Shown here one piece after another: positions 9,180 to 19,680 of a stretch of 64,000 nucleotides of DNA. Source of the stretch: Arenimonas sp. (GTDB lineage: Bacteria > Pseudomonadota > Alphaproteobacteria > Rhizobiales > Rhizobiaceae); contig JAIBEK010000018.1 in assembly GCA_019459145.1 (NCBI GenBank), positions 1 through 64,000 on the forward strand. Direction: 5' to 3'. How positions within the stretch are numbered: position 1 is the stretch's first letter; each line of letters starts with the position of its first letter. The translations under genes and the position numbers were made by a program. The notes below the pieces were generated by a model that searched no databases, was not told the DNA's origin, and worked only from the letters and a program-made list of their open reading frames with translations.

Positions 9180-9270
9180 TGTCTTTGCTTTCTCTGTGTG
9201 TTGACAAGAGAAAGATGGTCCTCATTAGCGGTTTCTACAATGGCGATAACTTCACTGCAGCCATGCAAGA

Positions 9271-9305
9271 AAAGCGGGCCGGAACTAAAAGCCCCGGCCC
9301 GCTTT
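9271..9305 (-). terminator. Terminator of the tctCBA operon
   Basis: Perfect 12-bp inverted repeat AAAGCGGGCCGG / CCGGCCCGCTTT with an 11-base loop. On the minus strand, just after tctA, the stem runs into TTTTC, as expected of an intrinsic terminator. Confidence 0.8.
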
Positions 9306-9328
9306 GATCTTCGTCATTTCTGTCGGGC

Positions 9329-10846
9329 TCAGTCTTCGCTGGCCGCCAGATGCGAGAGCATTTCGCCCTTGCCACGGGCGCGCAGGATCAGCGGCAGGAT
9401 CAGCGCGGTTGCGGCGAGCAGCAGCAGGCCGGCGGCGATCGGCGAGGTGAAGAGCACCGTCACGTCCCCCTGGCTGATCGCAAGAGCGCGGCGCAACTGC
9501 TGCTCGGCGAGCGGCCCGAGGATCAGGCCGACGACGACCGGTGCGATCGGATAGCCGAAGATCCGCATGATATAGCCCATCACGCCGAAGGCGAGCAGCA
9601 TGCCGAGTTCGTAGACCGAGGGGTTGGCGCCGATGGTGCCGAGCGTCGCGAACAGCAGGATGCCGGCATAGAGCCAGGGCTTGGGGATGGTCAGCAGCCG
9701 GACCCACAGGCCGATCAGCGGCAGGTTGAGGATCAGCAGCATGAAGTTAGCGATCAGCAGGCTGGCGATCAGGCCCCAGACGAGCTGCGGATTGGTGGCA
9801 AACAACAGCGGGCCGGGCTGCAGGCCGTATTGCTGGAAGCCGGCCAGCATGATCGCTGCGGTCGCCGTGGTGGGAAGTCCGAGCGTCAGCAGCGGCACGA
9901 GCGTTCCGGCGGCGGAGGCATTGTTGGCGGCTTCCGGACCGGCGACGCCTTCGATGGCGCCATTGCCGAACTCTTCGGGATGCTTCGTCAGCCGCTTCTC
10001 GGTGGCGTAGGACAGGAAGGTGCCGATTTCGGCACCGCCGGCCGGCATGGCGCCGATCGGAAAGCCGATCGCCGTGCCGCGCAGCCAGGGCTTCCAGGAG
10101 CGGCCCCAGTCGGCTGCCGTCATCCATACCGATCCCCTGACGGCCTCGACCTTGTCCGGGCCGCGATCGCCCTGGGCGGCAAGGAACAGGCTCTCGCCGA
10201 TGGCGAACATGGCAACCGCCAGCGTCGTCACTTCGATGCCATCGAGCAGGTCGGGCACGCCGAAGCTCATGCGGGCCTGGCCGGTCAATTGGTCGATGCC
10301 GACGGTGGCGAGCGTCAGGCCGATGAACAGCGAGGTGAGCCCGCGCAGCGTCGAGTCGCCGAAGGCCGAGGAGACGGTGACGAAGGCCAGCACCATCAGG
10401 GCGAAATATTCGCGCGGGCCGAAGACGAGTGCCAGCTTGACGATGTAGGGGGCGATGAAGGCAAGTCCGATCGTGGCGATCAGGCCGGCGACGAAGGAAC
10501 CGATGGCGGCGGTCGCAAGGGCAGGGCCGCCACGTCCGGCGCGGGCCATCTTGTTGCCTTCCAGCGCAGTGACGATGGATGCACTCTCACCGGGCGTGTT
10601 GAGAAGGATGGAGGTCGTCGATCCGCCATACATGCCGCCGTAATAGATGCCGGCGAACATGATCAGCGAGCCGGCCGGGTCGAGCTTGAAGGTAATCGGC
10701 AGGAGCAGCGCGACGGTGAGCGCCGGGCCGATGCCGGGCAGGACGCCGACGGCGGTTCCGAGCGTCACGCCAACCAGCGCGTAAAAGAGGTTCATCGGCT
10801 GAGCCGCGATTAGCAGGCCCTGCCAGAGGAAGTCGAAGGTATCCAT
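9329..10846 (-). CDS. tctA: Tripartite tricarboxylate transporter large permease (TctA)
   Basis: Large membrane subunit of a tripartite tricarboxylate transporter, a secondary importer of citrate-like acids. The 505-aa protein has about twelve hydrophobic segments and the hallmark TctA stretches: [19 protein letters not shown] near residue 37, [22 protein letters not shown] near 66, and [19 protein letters not shown] near 260. A GAGGAG ribosome-binding site precedes the ATG. Last gene of tctC-tctB-tctA, ended by a strong terminator. Confidence 0.95.
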   Translation of the reverse strand: MDTFDFLWQGLLIAAQPMNLFYALVGVTLGTAVGVLPGIGPALTVALLLPITFKLDPAGSLIMFAGIYYGGMYGGSTTSILLNTPGESASIVTALEGNKMARAGRGGPALATAAIGSFVAGLIATIGLAFIAPYIVKLALVFGPREYFALMVLAFVTVSSAFGDSTLRGLTSLFIGLTLATVGIDQLTGQARMSFGVPDLLDGIEVTTLAVAMFAIGESLFLAAQGDRGPDKVEAVRGSVWMTAADWGRSWKPWLRGTAIGFPIGAMPAGGAEIGTFLSYATEKRLTKHPEEFGNGAIEGVAGPEAANNASAAGTLVPLLTLGLPTTATAAIMLAGFQQYGLQPGPLLFATNPQLVWGLIASLLIANFMLLILNLPLIGLWVRLLTIPKPWLYAGILLFATLGTIGANPSVYELGMLLAFGVMGYIMRIFGYPIAPVVVGLILGPLAEQQLRRALAISQGDVTVLFTSPIAAGLLLLAATALILPLILRARGKGEMLSHLAASED

Positions 10847-10859
10847 TAATGGCTACTCC

Positions 10860-11351
10860 TCAGAGGAACAGGCGTTCGAGCGGTCCGGCCGGCAGCGAGA
10901 GCTGCAGCAAGAGGGCAAAGATGAGCCAGACGGCGAGACAGATCGCGATACCGATCGGCAGGGAGAACCACAGTTGGCGCTTGCCAAAGGCTCGGGCAGT
11001 TGCGGCGAAGAGCACGCCGGTGGCGATCGAGAAGCCGAGCGTCGGAAGCAGCAGCATCTGGCCGGCAAGCCCGCCGATGATCCAGGCGACCGGGGCGATC
11101 TCCTGATGCTCGCGCTCGGGGAAGTCGCGCCGGAAGGCGGCGATCGCCGTCCATATGGCAAGACCGACGAGGCCGAAGGCGATCCACTGCGGCACGGTGG
11201 CTGGGCCGACGGGCGAATAGCCGACGACGTCGCCGAGACGGTTGACGTCCCAGAAGATCAGCGCGGCGAGACCGCCGAGCACGAGGGCGATGACAAGCGC
11301 CGCCCCGTCGGGGCGGCGTGTCTCGGTCGTTGAGGTCTTAACCTCGCTCAT
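10860..11351 (-). CDS. tctB: Tripartite tricarboxylate transporter small permease (TctB)
   Basis: Small membrane subunit, 163 aa, with four hydrophobic segments and the family start pattern (a segment reading LVIALVLGGLAALIFWDV, then SPVGPATVPQWIAFGLV). The gene overlaps the end of tctC by ATGA and stops 13 bases before tctA. Poorly conserved in general, so identification rests on size, topology and position. Confidence 0.9.
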   Translation of the reverse strand: MSEVKTSTTETRRPDGAALVIALVLGGLAALIFWDVNRLGDVVGYSPVGPATVPQWIAFGLVGLAIWTAIAAFRRDFPEREHQEIAPVAWIIGGLAGQMLLLPTLGFSIATGVLFAATARAFGKRQLWFSLPIGIAICLAVWLIFALLLQLSLPAGPLERLFL

Positions 11352-12292
11352 TTCACCAGCCCGATGTCCTTGAGGACGGCTTCGGTGGCGGCAACATCCT
11401 TTTCGAGCTGGGCCTTGAAGGCATCGCCGGCCAGATAGGTGTCCTGCCAGCCCTTGGTCTTGAGGATTTCCTGCCAGCTGGCCGACTTGACCATCTTCTC
11501 GATGTCGGCCGAGACGGCGGCGGTCTGTTCCGGGGTGAGGCCCGGAGCGGCCGCGACCATGCGCCAGTTCTCGACGACAACGTCGATGCCGCTTTCCTTC
11601 AGCGTCGGGGCGTCGGCATTGGCCAGGCGCTCGGCGCTGGAGACGGCGATCAGGCGCAACGTGCCGGCCTTCACCTGTGCCTCGAACTCGCCATAGCCGG
11701 AAATGCCGGCGGTCACCTGGCTGCCGAGGATGGCGGCGAGTGCTTCGCCACCGCCGGAGAAGGCGATGTAGTTGATCTTGGTCGGATCGACGCCGGCCGC
11801 CTTGGCGATCAGGCCGACGGCGATGTGGTCGGTGCCGCCGGCGGAACCGCCGGCCCAGGAGACCGAACCCGGATCCTTCTTCAGCGCCTCGACGAGATCG
11901 CCCATGGTCTGGATCGGCGAAGCGGCCGGAACGACGATGGCTTCATATTCGCCGGTCAGGCGTGCGATCGGCGTGACGTCCGTCAGCGAGACCGGGGACT
12001 TGTTGGTGAGGATGGCGCCGACCATGACATAGCCGCCGACGATCAGCGCATTGGCATTGCCCTTGGACTGGTTGGCGAACTGGGCAAGACCGATGGTGCC
12101 GCCGGCGCCCGGCACATTCTGCACCTGGGCGGCGGGCGAAATGCCTTCCTGCTGCAGAACGGTCTGCATCGAGCGGGCGGTCTGATCCCAGCCGCCGCCC
12201 GGATTGGCGGGCGCCATGATGGTGTAGTCGGCGGCAAAGGTCGGCAGCGCCATGGCGCCGGCCAGAATGGTTGCCAGGATAAACTGTTTCAA
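11348..12292 (-). CDS. tctC: Tripartite tricarboxylate transporter substrate-binding protein (TctC), TTG start
   Basis: Periplasmic binding protein of the Bug/TctC family, 314 aa. A signal peptide (MKQFILATILAGAMALPTFAA) is followed by the diagnostic APANPGGGWDQTAR motif and QNVPGAGGTIGLAQF. The open frame extends 25 codons further up. However, only the TTG at 12290-12292 is preceded by a strong, well-spaced GGAGGAG site and directly yields the signal peptide, so TTG is the likely start. First gene of tctCBA and presumably under TctDE control. Confidence 0.92.
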   Translation of the reverse strand: MKQFILATILAGAMALPTFAADYTIMAPANPGGGWDQTARSMQTVLQQEGISPAAQVQNVPGAGGTIGLAQFANQSKGNANALIVGGYVMVGAILTNKSPVSLTDVTPIARLTGEYEAIVVPAASPIQTMGDLVEALKKDPGSVSWAGGSAGGTDHIAVGLIAKAAGVDPTKINYIAFSGGGEALAAILGSQVTAGISGYGEFEAQVKAGTLRLIAVSSAERLANADAPTLKESGIDVVVENWRMVAAAPGLTPEQTAAVSADIEKMVKSASWQEILKTKGWQDTYLAGDAFKAQLEKDVAATEAVLKDIGLVK

Positions 12293-12549
12293 GATGAACT
12301 CCTCCGTCAGGCACTGCTCTTCGGCAGTGCATTTCTTGTTGAGCGGACAGGGGGAGCGTTCCGGCAAGCGGCTGGATCATGTCCAGGCGGACAGGTGCCG
12401 GATCCTAAGAGGTCTCCTCCCGACCTTGCCAGCCAAACGCCTCCACGCGTGACCGCACTCGAATAAGATCATATCAAGCTGACATTTGCCTGACATCGCC
12501 GACGTTCCCCCGTTCGTGCGATGCGGACTGGGCAAAAGCATACGCTGAA
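12293..12549 (-). promoter_or_regulatory. Promoter region of tctCBA, no gene seen
   Basis: 257 bases between the lone binding-protein gene and tctC with no credible open frame. It should carry the TctD-controlled promoter of tctCBA by analogy with other tct loci, but no repeat resembling an OmpR-type site was confidently recognised. Confidence 0.35.
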
Positions 12550-13620
12550 CTATTGCAGCCGCAAGACTTCGTTCCAGCGGCTGATCAGCCGCGCGCGCTT
12601 CACCTGGTCGAGATAGACCATCAGGCCCGGGCTGACCGGGACGGGCCTCAGCTGCTTGCCGAGTTGTTCCTGAAGCGTGGTGGCGGTATTTTCGCCGGCG
12701 ACGTCCGGGCTCACCGCGGCGATCTGCAGCTGCCGCGCCATGATGGTCTGGCCCTCGCGCGACATGAAGAATTCGAGATAGGCCCGCCCGAGATCGGGTG
12801 AGGCGGCGGCCTGCGGCACGAGGCCGATACGCGACATGACGACCGTGTAGTCCTTTGGCAGGACGATGCCGAGGTCGGGATGGCGCGAGGCCCAGTCTGC
12901 GGCATAGGAGCCGAGGATGTTGTAGCCGAGCACGAAGCGGCCGTCGGCGATCCGCTCGAGGATGGCGGAGCTGGTCGAGTAGAGCTTCACCCCGGCGGCC
13001 CCCATGGTCTGGATCACCGACCAGATGTCGCCGAACTGTTCCTGGTCCCTTGCCATGAACAGGAAGCCGACGCCGGAGCGTTCGATGTCGTAGGTGCCGA
13101 TCCGTCCGTAGACGGCATTGCCCTGGCGCTTCAGATAGTCGACGAATTCGGCGCGGGTGGCGGGTGGCTTTTCCTTGGTGAAGCTCGGCTTGTGATAGAC
13201 GAAGACGGCCGGTTCGAAGGTCAGCGCATAGGCCGTGTTGCGCCAGTTGGCCCAGGCCGGCCAGCGCGCACTCATCGGCAGGTCGCTGCGCTGGGCATAG
13301 CCGTCGTTCGACAGTTTTACCTGCAGGTCCATGGCCGAGGAGAAGGCGAAGTCGGCGGTGCGGGCGCCGCTGTCGGTCTCCTTGACGATCCGGTCGTATA
13401 TCTCGCCGGTCAGCATGTCCTCATAGCGCACGGCGACGTCGGGATGTGCCGTCTGGAAGGCCTCGATCATCGGCTGGGCGAGCGGTTCGTCCAGCGAGGA
13501 ATAGACGACGAGGGTGCGCGCGTCCATGCTTCCCGAGCGTGCCGGAAAGAGCGTCGTGCCGGCCCGCGCGGCAAAGGACTGGCCGAGAATGAAGACGAAG
13601 ATCAGGAGAACTATGCGCAT
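12550..13620 (-). CDS. ABC-type periplasmic substrate-binding protein encoded beside TctDE
   Basis: 356-aa periplasmic protein of the iron/thiamine/polyamine-like binding-protein superfamily. A signal peptide (MRIVLLIFVFILGQSFAARA) is followed by TLVVYSSLDEPLAQPMIEAF near residue 35, a typical first strand of that fold, and a C-terminal YLEFFMSREGQ motif near 285. The open frame runs 44 codons further upstream, but the ATG used here starts at the signal peptide. No ABC permease or ATPase gene accompanies it. It lies divergently from tctD with only 76 bases between, suggesting a role in ligand sensing for TctE rather than transport. This functional idea is inference. Confidence 0.78.
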   Translation of the reverse strand: MRIVLLIFVFILGQSFAARAGTTLFPARSGSMDARTLVVYSSLDEPLAQPMIEAFQTAHPDVAVRYEDMLTGEIYDRIVKETDSGARTADFAFSSAMDLQVKLSNDGYAQRSDLPMSARWPAWANWRNTAYALTFEPAVFVYHKPSFTKEKPPATRAEFVDYLKRQGNAVYGRIGTYDIERSGVGFLFMARDQEQFGDIWSVIQTMGAAGVKLYSTSSAILERIADGRFVLGYNILGSYAADWASRHPDLGIVLPKDYTVVMSRIGLVPQAAASPDLGRAYLEFFMSREGQTIMARQLQIAAVSPDVAGENTATTLQEQLGKQLRPVPVSPGLMVYLDQVKRARLISRWNEVLRLQ

Positions 13621-13696
13621 AAATCCATAATGCCGTGACCGGCAGGCGTTCACAAGCCGCGGGGTCGCCGTTAGAGTGGCGTCGAGGGGGACGATC

Positions 13697-14374
13697 TTGC
13701 GCATACTTCTGGTCGAAGACAACGAGACGCTGGCGGACGGACTGTCGTCCATCCTGCGCGGCAGCGGCTATGCCGTGGACGTGGTGCGCGACGGCGCATC
13801 CGCCGATGCCGTCACTGCGACCGAAACCTTCGATCTCGTCATCCTCGATTTGAACTTGCCGGAAATGGGCGGCCTCCAGGTTTTGCGCTCCATGCGGGCG
13901 CGGCAGGACAGGGCGGCCGTACTGATCCTGACGGCGCGCGGCACGACGGAAGAGCGGGTCAAGGGGCTGGATCTCGGCGCGGACGACTACATGACCAAGC
14001 CCTTCGACGTCAGCGAACTCGAGGCGCGCGTGCGCGTGCTTTTGCGCCGGCGCGCCGGGCTCCACTCCTCCTCGGTGCAATACGGAAATGTCTCCCTCGA
14101 TCTCACCTCCCGGACCTTTTCCGCCGAGGGCGTGCTGATCGACCTGCCGGCGCGCGAACTCGGCATTCTCGAAGTGCTGTTCATGCGGGCCGGCAAGGTG
14201 GTGCCCAAGGATGCGATCATCCAGTCTCTCGCCGGCTTCGACGACGACCTCAGCGCCAATGCCATCGAGCAATATGTCAGCCGCCTGCGCAAGCGGCTCG
14301 GGCCTTTCGGCCTCACCGTCCGTACCGCGCGCGGCATTGGCTACTATCTCGACAAGACGGCGGAACCGGCATGA
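13697..14374 (+). CDS. tctD: Response regulator TctD (OmpR family), TTG start
   Basis: DNA-binding response regulator, 225 aa, expected to activate tctCBA. The receiver domain begins MRILLVEDN, has its phospho-acceptor Asp at residue 51 (LVILDLNLPEMGG) and the conserved Lys in DDYMTKPFD near 101. An OmpR-type winged helix occupies residues 125-222. A GTG seven codons upstream would add an unconserved tail. The TTG follows a GAGGGGG element by six bases and gives the standard family N-terminus. The stop overlaps tctE. Confidence 0.9.
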   Translation: MRILLVEDNETLADGLSSILRGSGYAVDVVRDGASADAVTATETFDLVILDLNLPEMGGLQVLRSMRARQDRAAVLILTARGTTEERVKGLDLGADDYMTKPFDVSELEARVRVLLRRRAGLHSSSVQYGNVSLDLTSRTFSAEGVLIDLPARELGILEVLFMRAGKVVPKDAIIQSLAGFDDDLSANAIEQYVSRLRKRLGPFGLTVRTARGIGYYLDKTAEPA

Positions 14375-15759
14375 CCGCCGCCGTCTATTCGCTGCGCAGG
14401 CGCTTGCTGGGCTGGCTTCTGCTAGCGACCGCTGTCCTCGGCATCGTCGCCCTGGTCGATACCTACCGCGAAGCGGTGCGCACGGCCAATACGGTTTCCG
14501 ACCGCGTACTCGCCGGTTCGGCCATGGCGATCGCCGAGCGGGTGATCGTCGCCGAGGACGGGACTCTCGAGGTGGACATTCCCTATGTCGCGCTCGAAAT
14601 GCTGACATCGGCCGCCCAGGACCGGGTATTCTACCGCGTCGACGGGCCGCCCGGCAGTTTCATCACCGGCTACCAGAACCTGCCGACTTTCACGGATCTC
14701 GGCGGCCAGTCCTCCTTCTACACCGATACGACCTTCCGCGGAGAGCCGATCCGGGTTGCGGTGCTGCAGCGATCCGCCTCGACCGGCATTGCTTCCGTGC
14801 CGTTTTCCGTCACGGTCGCGGAAACCACCATGGCCCGCCAGCATCTGGCGCAAGCGATTCTGCTGCGCTCCGCCGCCCGTCTCGCCCTGATGATCGGCGG
14901 TGCGGCGGCGATCGTCTGGATTGCCGTCACCTATTCGCTTCGGCCGCTCTATCGCCTCGGCGAGGCGATCGCCGAGCGCAATCCCGACGACCTCCATCCG
15001 ATCGAGCAATCCGTGCCGAGCGAGGTCGAGGGTCTGGTCGATACCGTCAATTCCTTCATGATCCGCCTCGGTTCGGCGCTCGATGCCCTGCGCAACTTCA
15101 CCGGCAATGCCAGCCATCAGTTGCGCACGCCGCTGGCCATCATCCGCACCCAGTTGGCGCTGTCGGCGCGGGCAATGACGCTGGAAGAGGCGAAGGAGGC
15201 GGCTCAGAAGGGCGACCGGGCCGTCGGCCATGCGGAGCATGTGCTGGCGCAATTGCTGCTGATGGCGAAGATCGATGCCGCCGGTTCGGATCATCGGCCG
15301 CCGCCGGCACAAGTCGATCTGGTGCGGTTGGCGCGGGCGGTCACCGCCGACAATGTGCCGAAGGCCACCCAGGCCGGTATCGATCTCGGATTCGAGGGCG
15401 AAGGGACGGCCCTCATCCTCGCCGAGCCGCTGCTGATCGGCGAACTGCTCGGCAACCTGATCTGCAATGCGATCGCCTATGCCGGTCCGGATACGGAGGT
15501 CACGGTGCGCGTGTCGTCCCGCGCGGAGGGCGTCTGTCTCGAAGTGGAGGACGACGGGCCGGGCATCCCGCCGGACAAGCTCGCCTCGGTGCGGCAGCGC
15601 TTTTCTCGCGGCGACAAGGGGGAGGGCGCTGGTCTCGGCCTGCCCATCGTCGAAGAGATCGCCCGCCTTTTTGCCGGTCGGCTCGACCTTGCGTGTGGTT
15701 CAAGCGGACGCGGCCTCAAGGCGACCATCACCTTTCCCCCGGAGGAAGCGGCAAGCTGA
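14371..15759 (+). CDS. tctE: Sensor histidine kinase TctE
   Basis: Membrane sensor kinase partner of TctD, 462 aa. One transmembrane helix (residues 11-30) leads into a periplasmic sensor region (about 31-165, the two-component N-terminal domain of the TctE family). A second helix follows at about 170-190, then the dimerisation/phosphotransfer helix with His249 in ASHQLRTPL. The ATPase domain has N, G1 (VEDDGPGIP) and G2 (GAGLGLPIV) boxes. It ends 11 bases before the convergent yhhJ stop. Confidence 0.92.
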   Translation: MTAAVYSLRRRLLGWLLLATAVLGIVALVDTYREAVRTANTVSDRVLAGSAMAIAERVIVAEDGTLEVDIPYVALEMLTSAAQDRVFYRVDGPPGSFITGYQNLPTFTDLGGQSSFYTDTTFRGEPIRVAVLQRSASTGIASVPFSVTVAETTMARQHLAQAILLRSAARLALMIGGAAAIVWIAVTYSLRPLYRLGEAIAERNPDDLHPIEQSVPSEVEGLVDTVNSFMIRLGSALDALRNFTGNASHQLRTPLAIIRTQLALSARAMTLEEAKEAAQKGDRAVGHAEHVLAQLLLMAKIDAAGSDHRPPPAQVDLVRLARAVTADNVPKATQAGIDLGFEGEGTALILAEPLLIGELLGNLICNAIAYAGPDTEVTVRVSSRAEGVCLEVEDDGPGIPPDKLASVRQRFSRGDKGEGAGLGLPIVEEIARLFAGRLDLACGSSGRGLKATITFPPEEAAS

Positions 15760-15770
15760 TCCGGCACCGC

Positions 15771-16883
15771 CTATTTCAGGAAGGCGCGGAAGCGGCCGAG
15801 CGAGAAGAGGAACAGCCCGGCTCCGATTGCGGTCAGCCACACGAAGTCCGGCCACACGACGTCCATTCCGGCGCCGCGGAACAGGATCGACTGCGCCATC
15901 GCGATGAAGTGCGTGTTGGGCGCGAAGTTCATGATCAGCTGGATGATCTCCGGCATGCTCTCTCGAGGCGTGAGCCCGCCGGACAGCACCTGCAGCGGCA
16001 AGAGAATCAGCATCAGCAGCAGGCCGAATTGCGGCATGGATCCGGCGACGGTCGCCAGAAAGATGCCAAGCGAGGTGGTGGCGAAGAGTTGCAGCGCCGT
16101 GCCTGCCATGAACAGCGGCAGCGAGCCCTGCAGCGGGACTTCGAGGATCCAGTGGGCGACGACGACAAGCGCAAAGGCCGATGCCACCAGCACCACCAGG
16201 CTCATGGCGAGCACCTTGCTGACCATGATCTCGAAGGCGGTCACCGGCATGACCAGAAGATGCTCGATCGTGCCGTGCTCGCGCTCGCGGATGAGGGCGG
16301 CGCCGGTCAGGATGATCGACAGCATGGTGATGTTCATGATGATGTTGTTGATCGCGCCGAACCAGACATTGTTCAGCTGCGGATTGAAGCGCGCCCGCAT
16401 GGTGAGGTTGACCGGCATGCTCACCGTGCTGCGATAGCGGTTGACGAACTCGCTCACCTCGCTGTTGACGATGCTCTGGATAAAGCCCGAACCCGTGAAG
16501 GCCTGGGTCATGCGGGTGGCATCGACATTCAGCTGGATCGTGGGTGTCCGTCCGGCCAGCACGTCCTGCTGGAAGTTGGTCGGAATGTCGAGCGCGAAGG
16601 TCGAGAGGCCCGCATCCATCCTTTTGTCCATCTCGTTCGCGGTGATGATCTCCGGCTTGGTGAAATAGGGCGGGTAGAAGGCATCCTGGATGCGCAGCGA
16701 AAGCTGCGAAAGATCCTCGTCGACGATGGCGATGGCCGCCATGTTGAGCGTTTCCGGCAGCGCCCGCGCCTCGGTATAGATCGACAGCGAGAAGGAATAG
16801 AGTATGAAGACCAGCAGCATGCGGTCCTGCGCGAGGCCGCGCAGTTCCTTGACGATGAGCTGACCAATATGGCGGATGCGCAT
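15771..16883 (-). CDS. yhhJ: ABC-2 type permease, YhhJ family
   Basis: 370-aa inner-membrane ABC-2 permease. The first hydrophobic segment (residues 20-40) is followed by a long extracytoplasmic domain to about 170, then five hydrophobic segments. Family stretches include RARFNPQLNNVWFGAINNIIMNI and LIREREHGTIEHLLVMPV near 220. It follows rbbA after 4 bases and completes the order yhiI-rbbA-yhhJ known from enterobacteria. Role: export across the inner membrane together with RbbA and the adaptor; cargo unknown. Confidence 0.9.
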   Translation of the reverse strand: MRIRHIGQLIVKELRGLAQDRMLLVFILYSFSLSIYTEARALPETLNMAAIAIVDEDLSQLSLRIQDAFYPPYFTKPEIITANEMDKRMDAGLSTFALDIPTNFQQDVLAGRTPTIQLNVDATRMTQAFTGSGFIQSIVNSEVSEFVNRYRSTVSMPVNLTMRARFNPQLNNVWFGAINNIIMNITMLSIILTGAALIREREHGTIEHLLVMPVTAFEIMVSKVLAMSLVVLVASAFALVVVAHWILEVPLQGSLPLFMAGTALQLFATTSLGIFLATVAGSMPQFGLLLMLILLPLQVLSGGLTPRESMPEIIQLIMNFAPNTHFIAMAQSILFRGAGMDVVWPDFVWLTAIGAGLFLFSLGRFRAFLK

Positions 16884-16887
16884 GGCC

Positions 16888-19680
16888 TTACCTCGCCTGC
16901 TTTTTCAGGAGAACGGCGGTCAGCCCGAGGAGGATCGGGATGGCGATCAGCAGATAGATCATCTGCTGCTGCAGGTCGGCAAAGCCGAGCGCCTTGGAAA
17001 ACGTGCCGCGTGCGATGGTGACGAAATGGGTCGTCGGATAGATGTTGCCGATGAAGGCGCCGGCACCCTTGAGCGACGAGACCGGGTCGATGATGCCGGC
17101 ATATTGCACGGCTGGGATGAGGGTTAGAAGCGCCGTACCGAACAGGGCGGCGATCTGGCTCGACACGAAGGTCGAGACCAGCATGCCGAGCGCCGTGGTC
17201 GAGATGACGTAGAAGAGGGCGGCGACGGCGAAGGTCACGAAGCTTCCGGTGAACGGCACCTTGAAGACAAGGATGGCGAAGGCGGTCAGCAGCACGAAGT
17301 TCATCATGGCGAGCAGGATATAGGGAAGCTGCTTGCCGATCAGGAATTCCAGCCGGGTCGTCGGGGTCACGTAGAAATTGATGATCGAGCCGAGTTCCTT
17401 CTCGCGCACGACGCTGAGCGCGCCCAGGATTGCCGGGATCAGCAGCAGCAGCAGCGGGATGACGGCCGGCACCATGGCCACCAGGCTCTTGACGTCCGGA
17501 TTGTAGCGGTAGCGGGTTTCGAGCGTGTAATTGCCCCTGGTCGCCTCTTCCCCATAGGCTTCGCGGATCTTCTCCGTGATCCAGTGGGCGTGCATGCCCT
17601 GCACATAGCCGCTCACCGTTTCCGCGCGGGTCGGCATGGCGCCGTCAATCCAGGCGCCGATCTCGACCGAGTCGCCGCGCAGGGCATCCCGGCCGAAATT
17701 CGGCGGGATCTCGATCGCCAGGCTGATCTCGCCGCTGCGCATGCGCTTGTCGAGGTCGTCATAGTCCTTGATCGGCGGATGCTCGACGAAGTAGCGCGAG
17801 CCGGAAAGCTGGGCGACATAGTCGTCGCTGATCGTCGTCCTGTCGTAGTCGAGCACGGCGAAGCTGAGCTTCTCGATATCGAGATTGATGCCGTAGCCGA
17901 TCACGAACATCAGGATGACGCTGCCGATGGTCGCCAAAGTGCCGCGGATGGGATCGCGTTGCAGTTCGAGCGCCTCCCGGCGGGAATAGCTCATCATCCG
18001 CCTGAGATCGAAGAAGCGGCGGAACAGCGACTGTCGCGGCACCACCGCCTTGGCCGCCGTCGGCTCGGCGACCTCGACCGTCTCCGGCGCCGCTTCCGTT
18101 GCAAACTCGGCATTGCCGGCGATCGCATCCTCCAGACAGGCGATGAAGGCTTCCTCCAGCGAGGCGGCACCGCGCTTCTCGACGATCCCGTCCGGCGTGT
18201 CGCTCACCAGCACGGTGCCGGCATGCATCAGCGAAATGCGGTCGCAGCGCTCGGCCTCGTTCATGAAATGGGTGGAAACGAAGATGGTCACCCCGTCCTT
18301 GCGCGAAAGCTCGCCGAGGATCTGCCAGAAGTCGTCGCGGGCGATCGGGTCGACGCCGGAGGTCGGCTCGTCGAGGATCAGGATTTCCGGCGCATGGACC
18401 ATGGCGACGGCGAGCGACAGGCGCTGGCGGATGCCGAGCGGCAGCGCATCCGGCATGGCGTCCATGACGTCGATGAGGTCGAAGCGCTTCGCCATTTCCG
18501 AGACGCGCGCGCCGATGCGCTCCTTCGGCAGGTCGAACAGGCGGGCATGCAGGTCGAGGTTTTGTCGAACCGTCAGTTCGCCATAGAGCGAAAAGGCCTG
18601 GCTCATATAGCCGATGCGGCGCCGGACGGCGAGATCGGAGCCGTCGACGGCGCGGCCGAAAAGTTGCGCCGTGCCCTCGCTGGCGGTCAAAAGCCCGGTC
18701 AGCATCTTCATCGTTGTCGTCTTGCCGCAGCCGTTGGAGCCGAGGAAGCCGAAGATCTCGCCGCGTTCGATGCGGAAGCTCACATCGTTGACGGCGGTGA
18801 AATCGCCGAACCGCATCGACAGGTGGCTGGCCTCGATGGCGATCTCGCCGTCGAGTTCCGGATTGCGCGGCGGAATGGAGAGTTCGCCGTGACCGCTGCG
18901 CTTCTCTTGTGGCAACAGGGCGATGAAGGCCTTGTCTAGGTTCGGCGCGTCGGTGCGCTCCAGCAGGTCCTGAGGCGTTCCCGTCGCCAGAACCTTGCCG
19001 TCGTCCATGGCGACCAGCCAGTCGAAGCGGGCGGCTTCTTCCATATAGGCGGTGGCGACCACTACGGTCATGCCGGGCCGCCCTTTCCGGATGCGGTCGA
19101 TCAGTTCCCAGAACTGACGGCGCGACAAGGGATCGACGCCGGTCGTCGGCTCGTCGAGGATCAGGAGATCCGGATCGTGGATCAGCGCGCAGCACAGGCC
19201 GAGCTTCTGCTTCATGCCGCCGGACAGTTTGCCGGCGGGCCGATCGGCGAAGGGGGCAAGCCCTGTGCTCTTCAGCAGTTCGGCGATCCGGCGCTCGCGC
19301 TCCTTGCGCCCATGGCCGAACAGGCGGGCAAAGAAATCGACGTTTTCGAAGACCGACAGCGTCGGATAGAGGTTCTTGCCGAGGCCCTGCGGCATGTAGG
19401 CGATGCGCGGGCAGGTGCGGGCCCTGTGCCCCGAATCGGCCATGTCGCCGCCGAGCACGTGAACCGTGCCGTGCTGCACGGCGCGGGCGCCGGCGACCAG
19501 CGAAAGCAGGCTCGATTTGCCGACGCCGTCCGGGCCGAGCAGGCCAATCAGGCGACCGCTCGGCAGATCAATGGAAATGTCGCTGAGTGCCCGGGTGCGG
19601 CCATAAGACAGGGAGACGCCCTTGATGCCGACGACGGTGTCGGACATCCCGGCCGCCTCGTTCCGCGCGGGCTCGCTCAT
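16888..19680 (-). CDS. rbbA: Fused ABC ATPase-permease, RbbA (YhiH) family
   Basis: 930-aa fusion of two ABC ATPase domains and an ABC-2 membrane domain, as in RbbA (ribosome-associated ATPase). Domain 1 has Walker A GPDGVGKS and signature LSGGM; domain 2 has Walker A GSNGCGKT and a degenerate signature LPLGI. Both have normal Walker B ([13 protein letters not shown] and [13 protein letters not shown]). The degenerate second signature is typical of the family, not a lesion. From about residue 560 follows the permease, with large periplasmic loop and a [19 protein letters not shown] segment. An upstream ATG is in frame, but the one used overlaps the yhiI stop (ATGA). Confidence 0.92.
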   Translation of the reverse strand: MSEPARNEAAGMSDTVVGIKGVSLSYGRTRALSDISIDLPSGRLIGLLGPDGVGKSSLLSLVAGARAVQHGTVHVLGGDMADSGHRARTCPRIAYMPQGLGKNLYPTLSVFENVDFFARLFGHGRKERERRIAELLKSTGLAPFADRPAGKLSGGMKQKLGLCCALIHDPDLLILDEPTTGVDPLSRRQFWELIDRIRKGRPGMTVVVATAYMEEAARFDWLVAMDDGKVLATGTPQDLLERTDAPNLDKAFIALLPQEKRSGHGELSIPPRNPELDGEIAIEASHLSMRFGDFTAVNDVSFRIERGEIFGFLGSNGCGKTTTMKMLTGLLTASEGTAQLFGRAVDGSDLAVRRRIGYMSQAFSLYGELTVRQNLDLHARLFDLPKERIGARVSEMAKRFDLIDVMDAMPDALPLGIRQRLSLAVAMVHAPEILILDEPTSGVDPIARDDFWQILGELSRKDGVTIFVSTHFMNEAERCDRISLMHAGTVLVSDTPDGIVEKRGAASLEEAFIACLEDAIAGNAEFATEAAPETVEVAEPTAAKAVVPRQSLFRRFFDLRRMMSYSRREALELQRDPIRGTLATIGSVILMFVIGYGINLDIEKLSFAVLDYDRTTISDDYVAQLSGSRYFVEHPPIKDYDDLDKRMRSGEISLAIEIPPNFGRDALRGDSVEIGAWIDGAMPTRAETVSGYVQGMHAHWITEKIREAYGEEATRGNYTLETRYRYNPDVKSLVAMVPAVIPLLLLLIPAILGALSVVREKELGSIINFYVTPTTRLEFLIGKQLPYILLAMMNFVLLTAFAILVFKVPFTGSFVTFAVAALFYVISTTALGMLVSTFVSSQIAALFGTALLTLIPAVQYAGIIDPVSSLKGAGAFIGNIYPTTHFVTIARGTFSKALGFADLQQQMIYLLIAIPILLGLTAVLLKKQAR

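Noticed and set aside
9002..9268. 88-aa minus-strand frame overlapping the DUF1127-like gene
   Set aside because: Ser/Arg/Ala-rich shadow in a different frame; the 56-aa frame has the family-like tail and a plausible start.
14211..17021. 936-aa open frame on the plus strand across tctE, yhhJ and rbbA
   Set aside because: Arg/Gly-rich reading of the wrong frame. It crosses two convergent genes that have clear families.
16888..19680. Loss of function in the second ATPase domain of RbbA (LPLGI instead of LSGGQ)
   Set aside because: The same degenerate signature occurs in RbbA of other bacteria, so it is a family trait.
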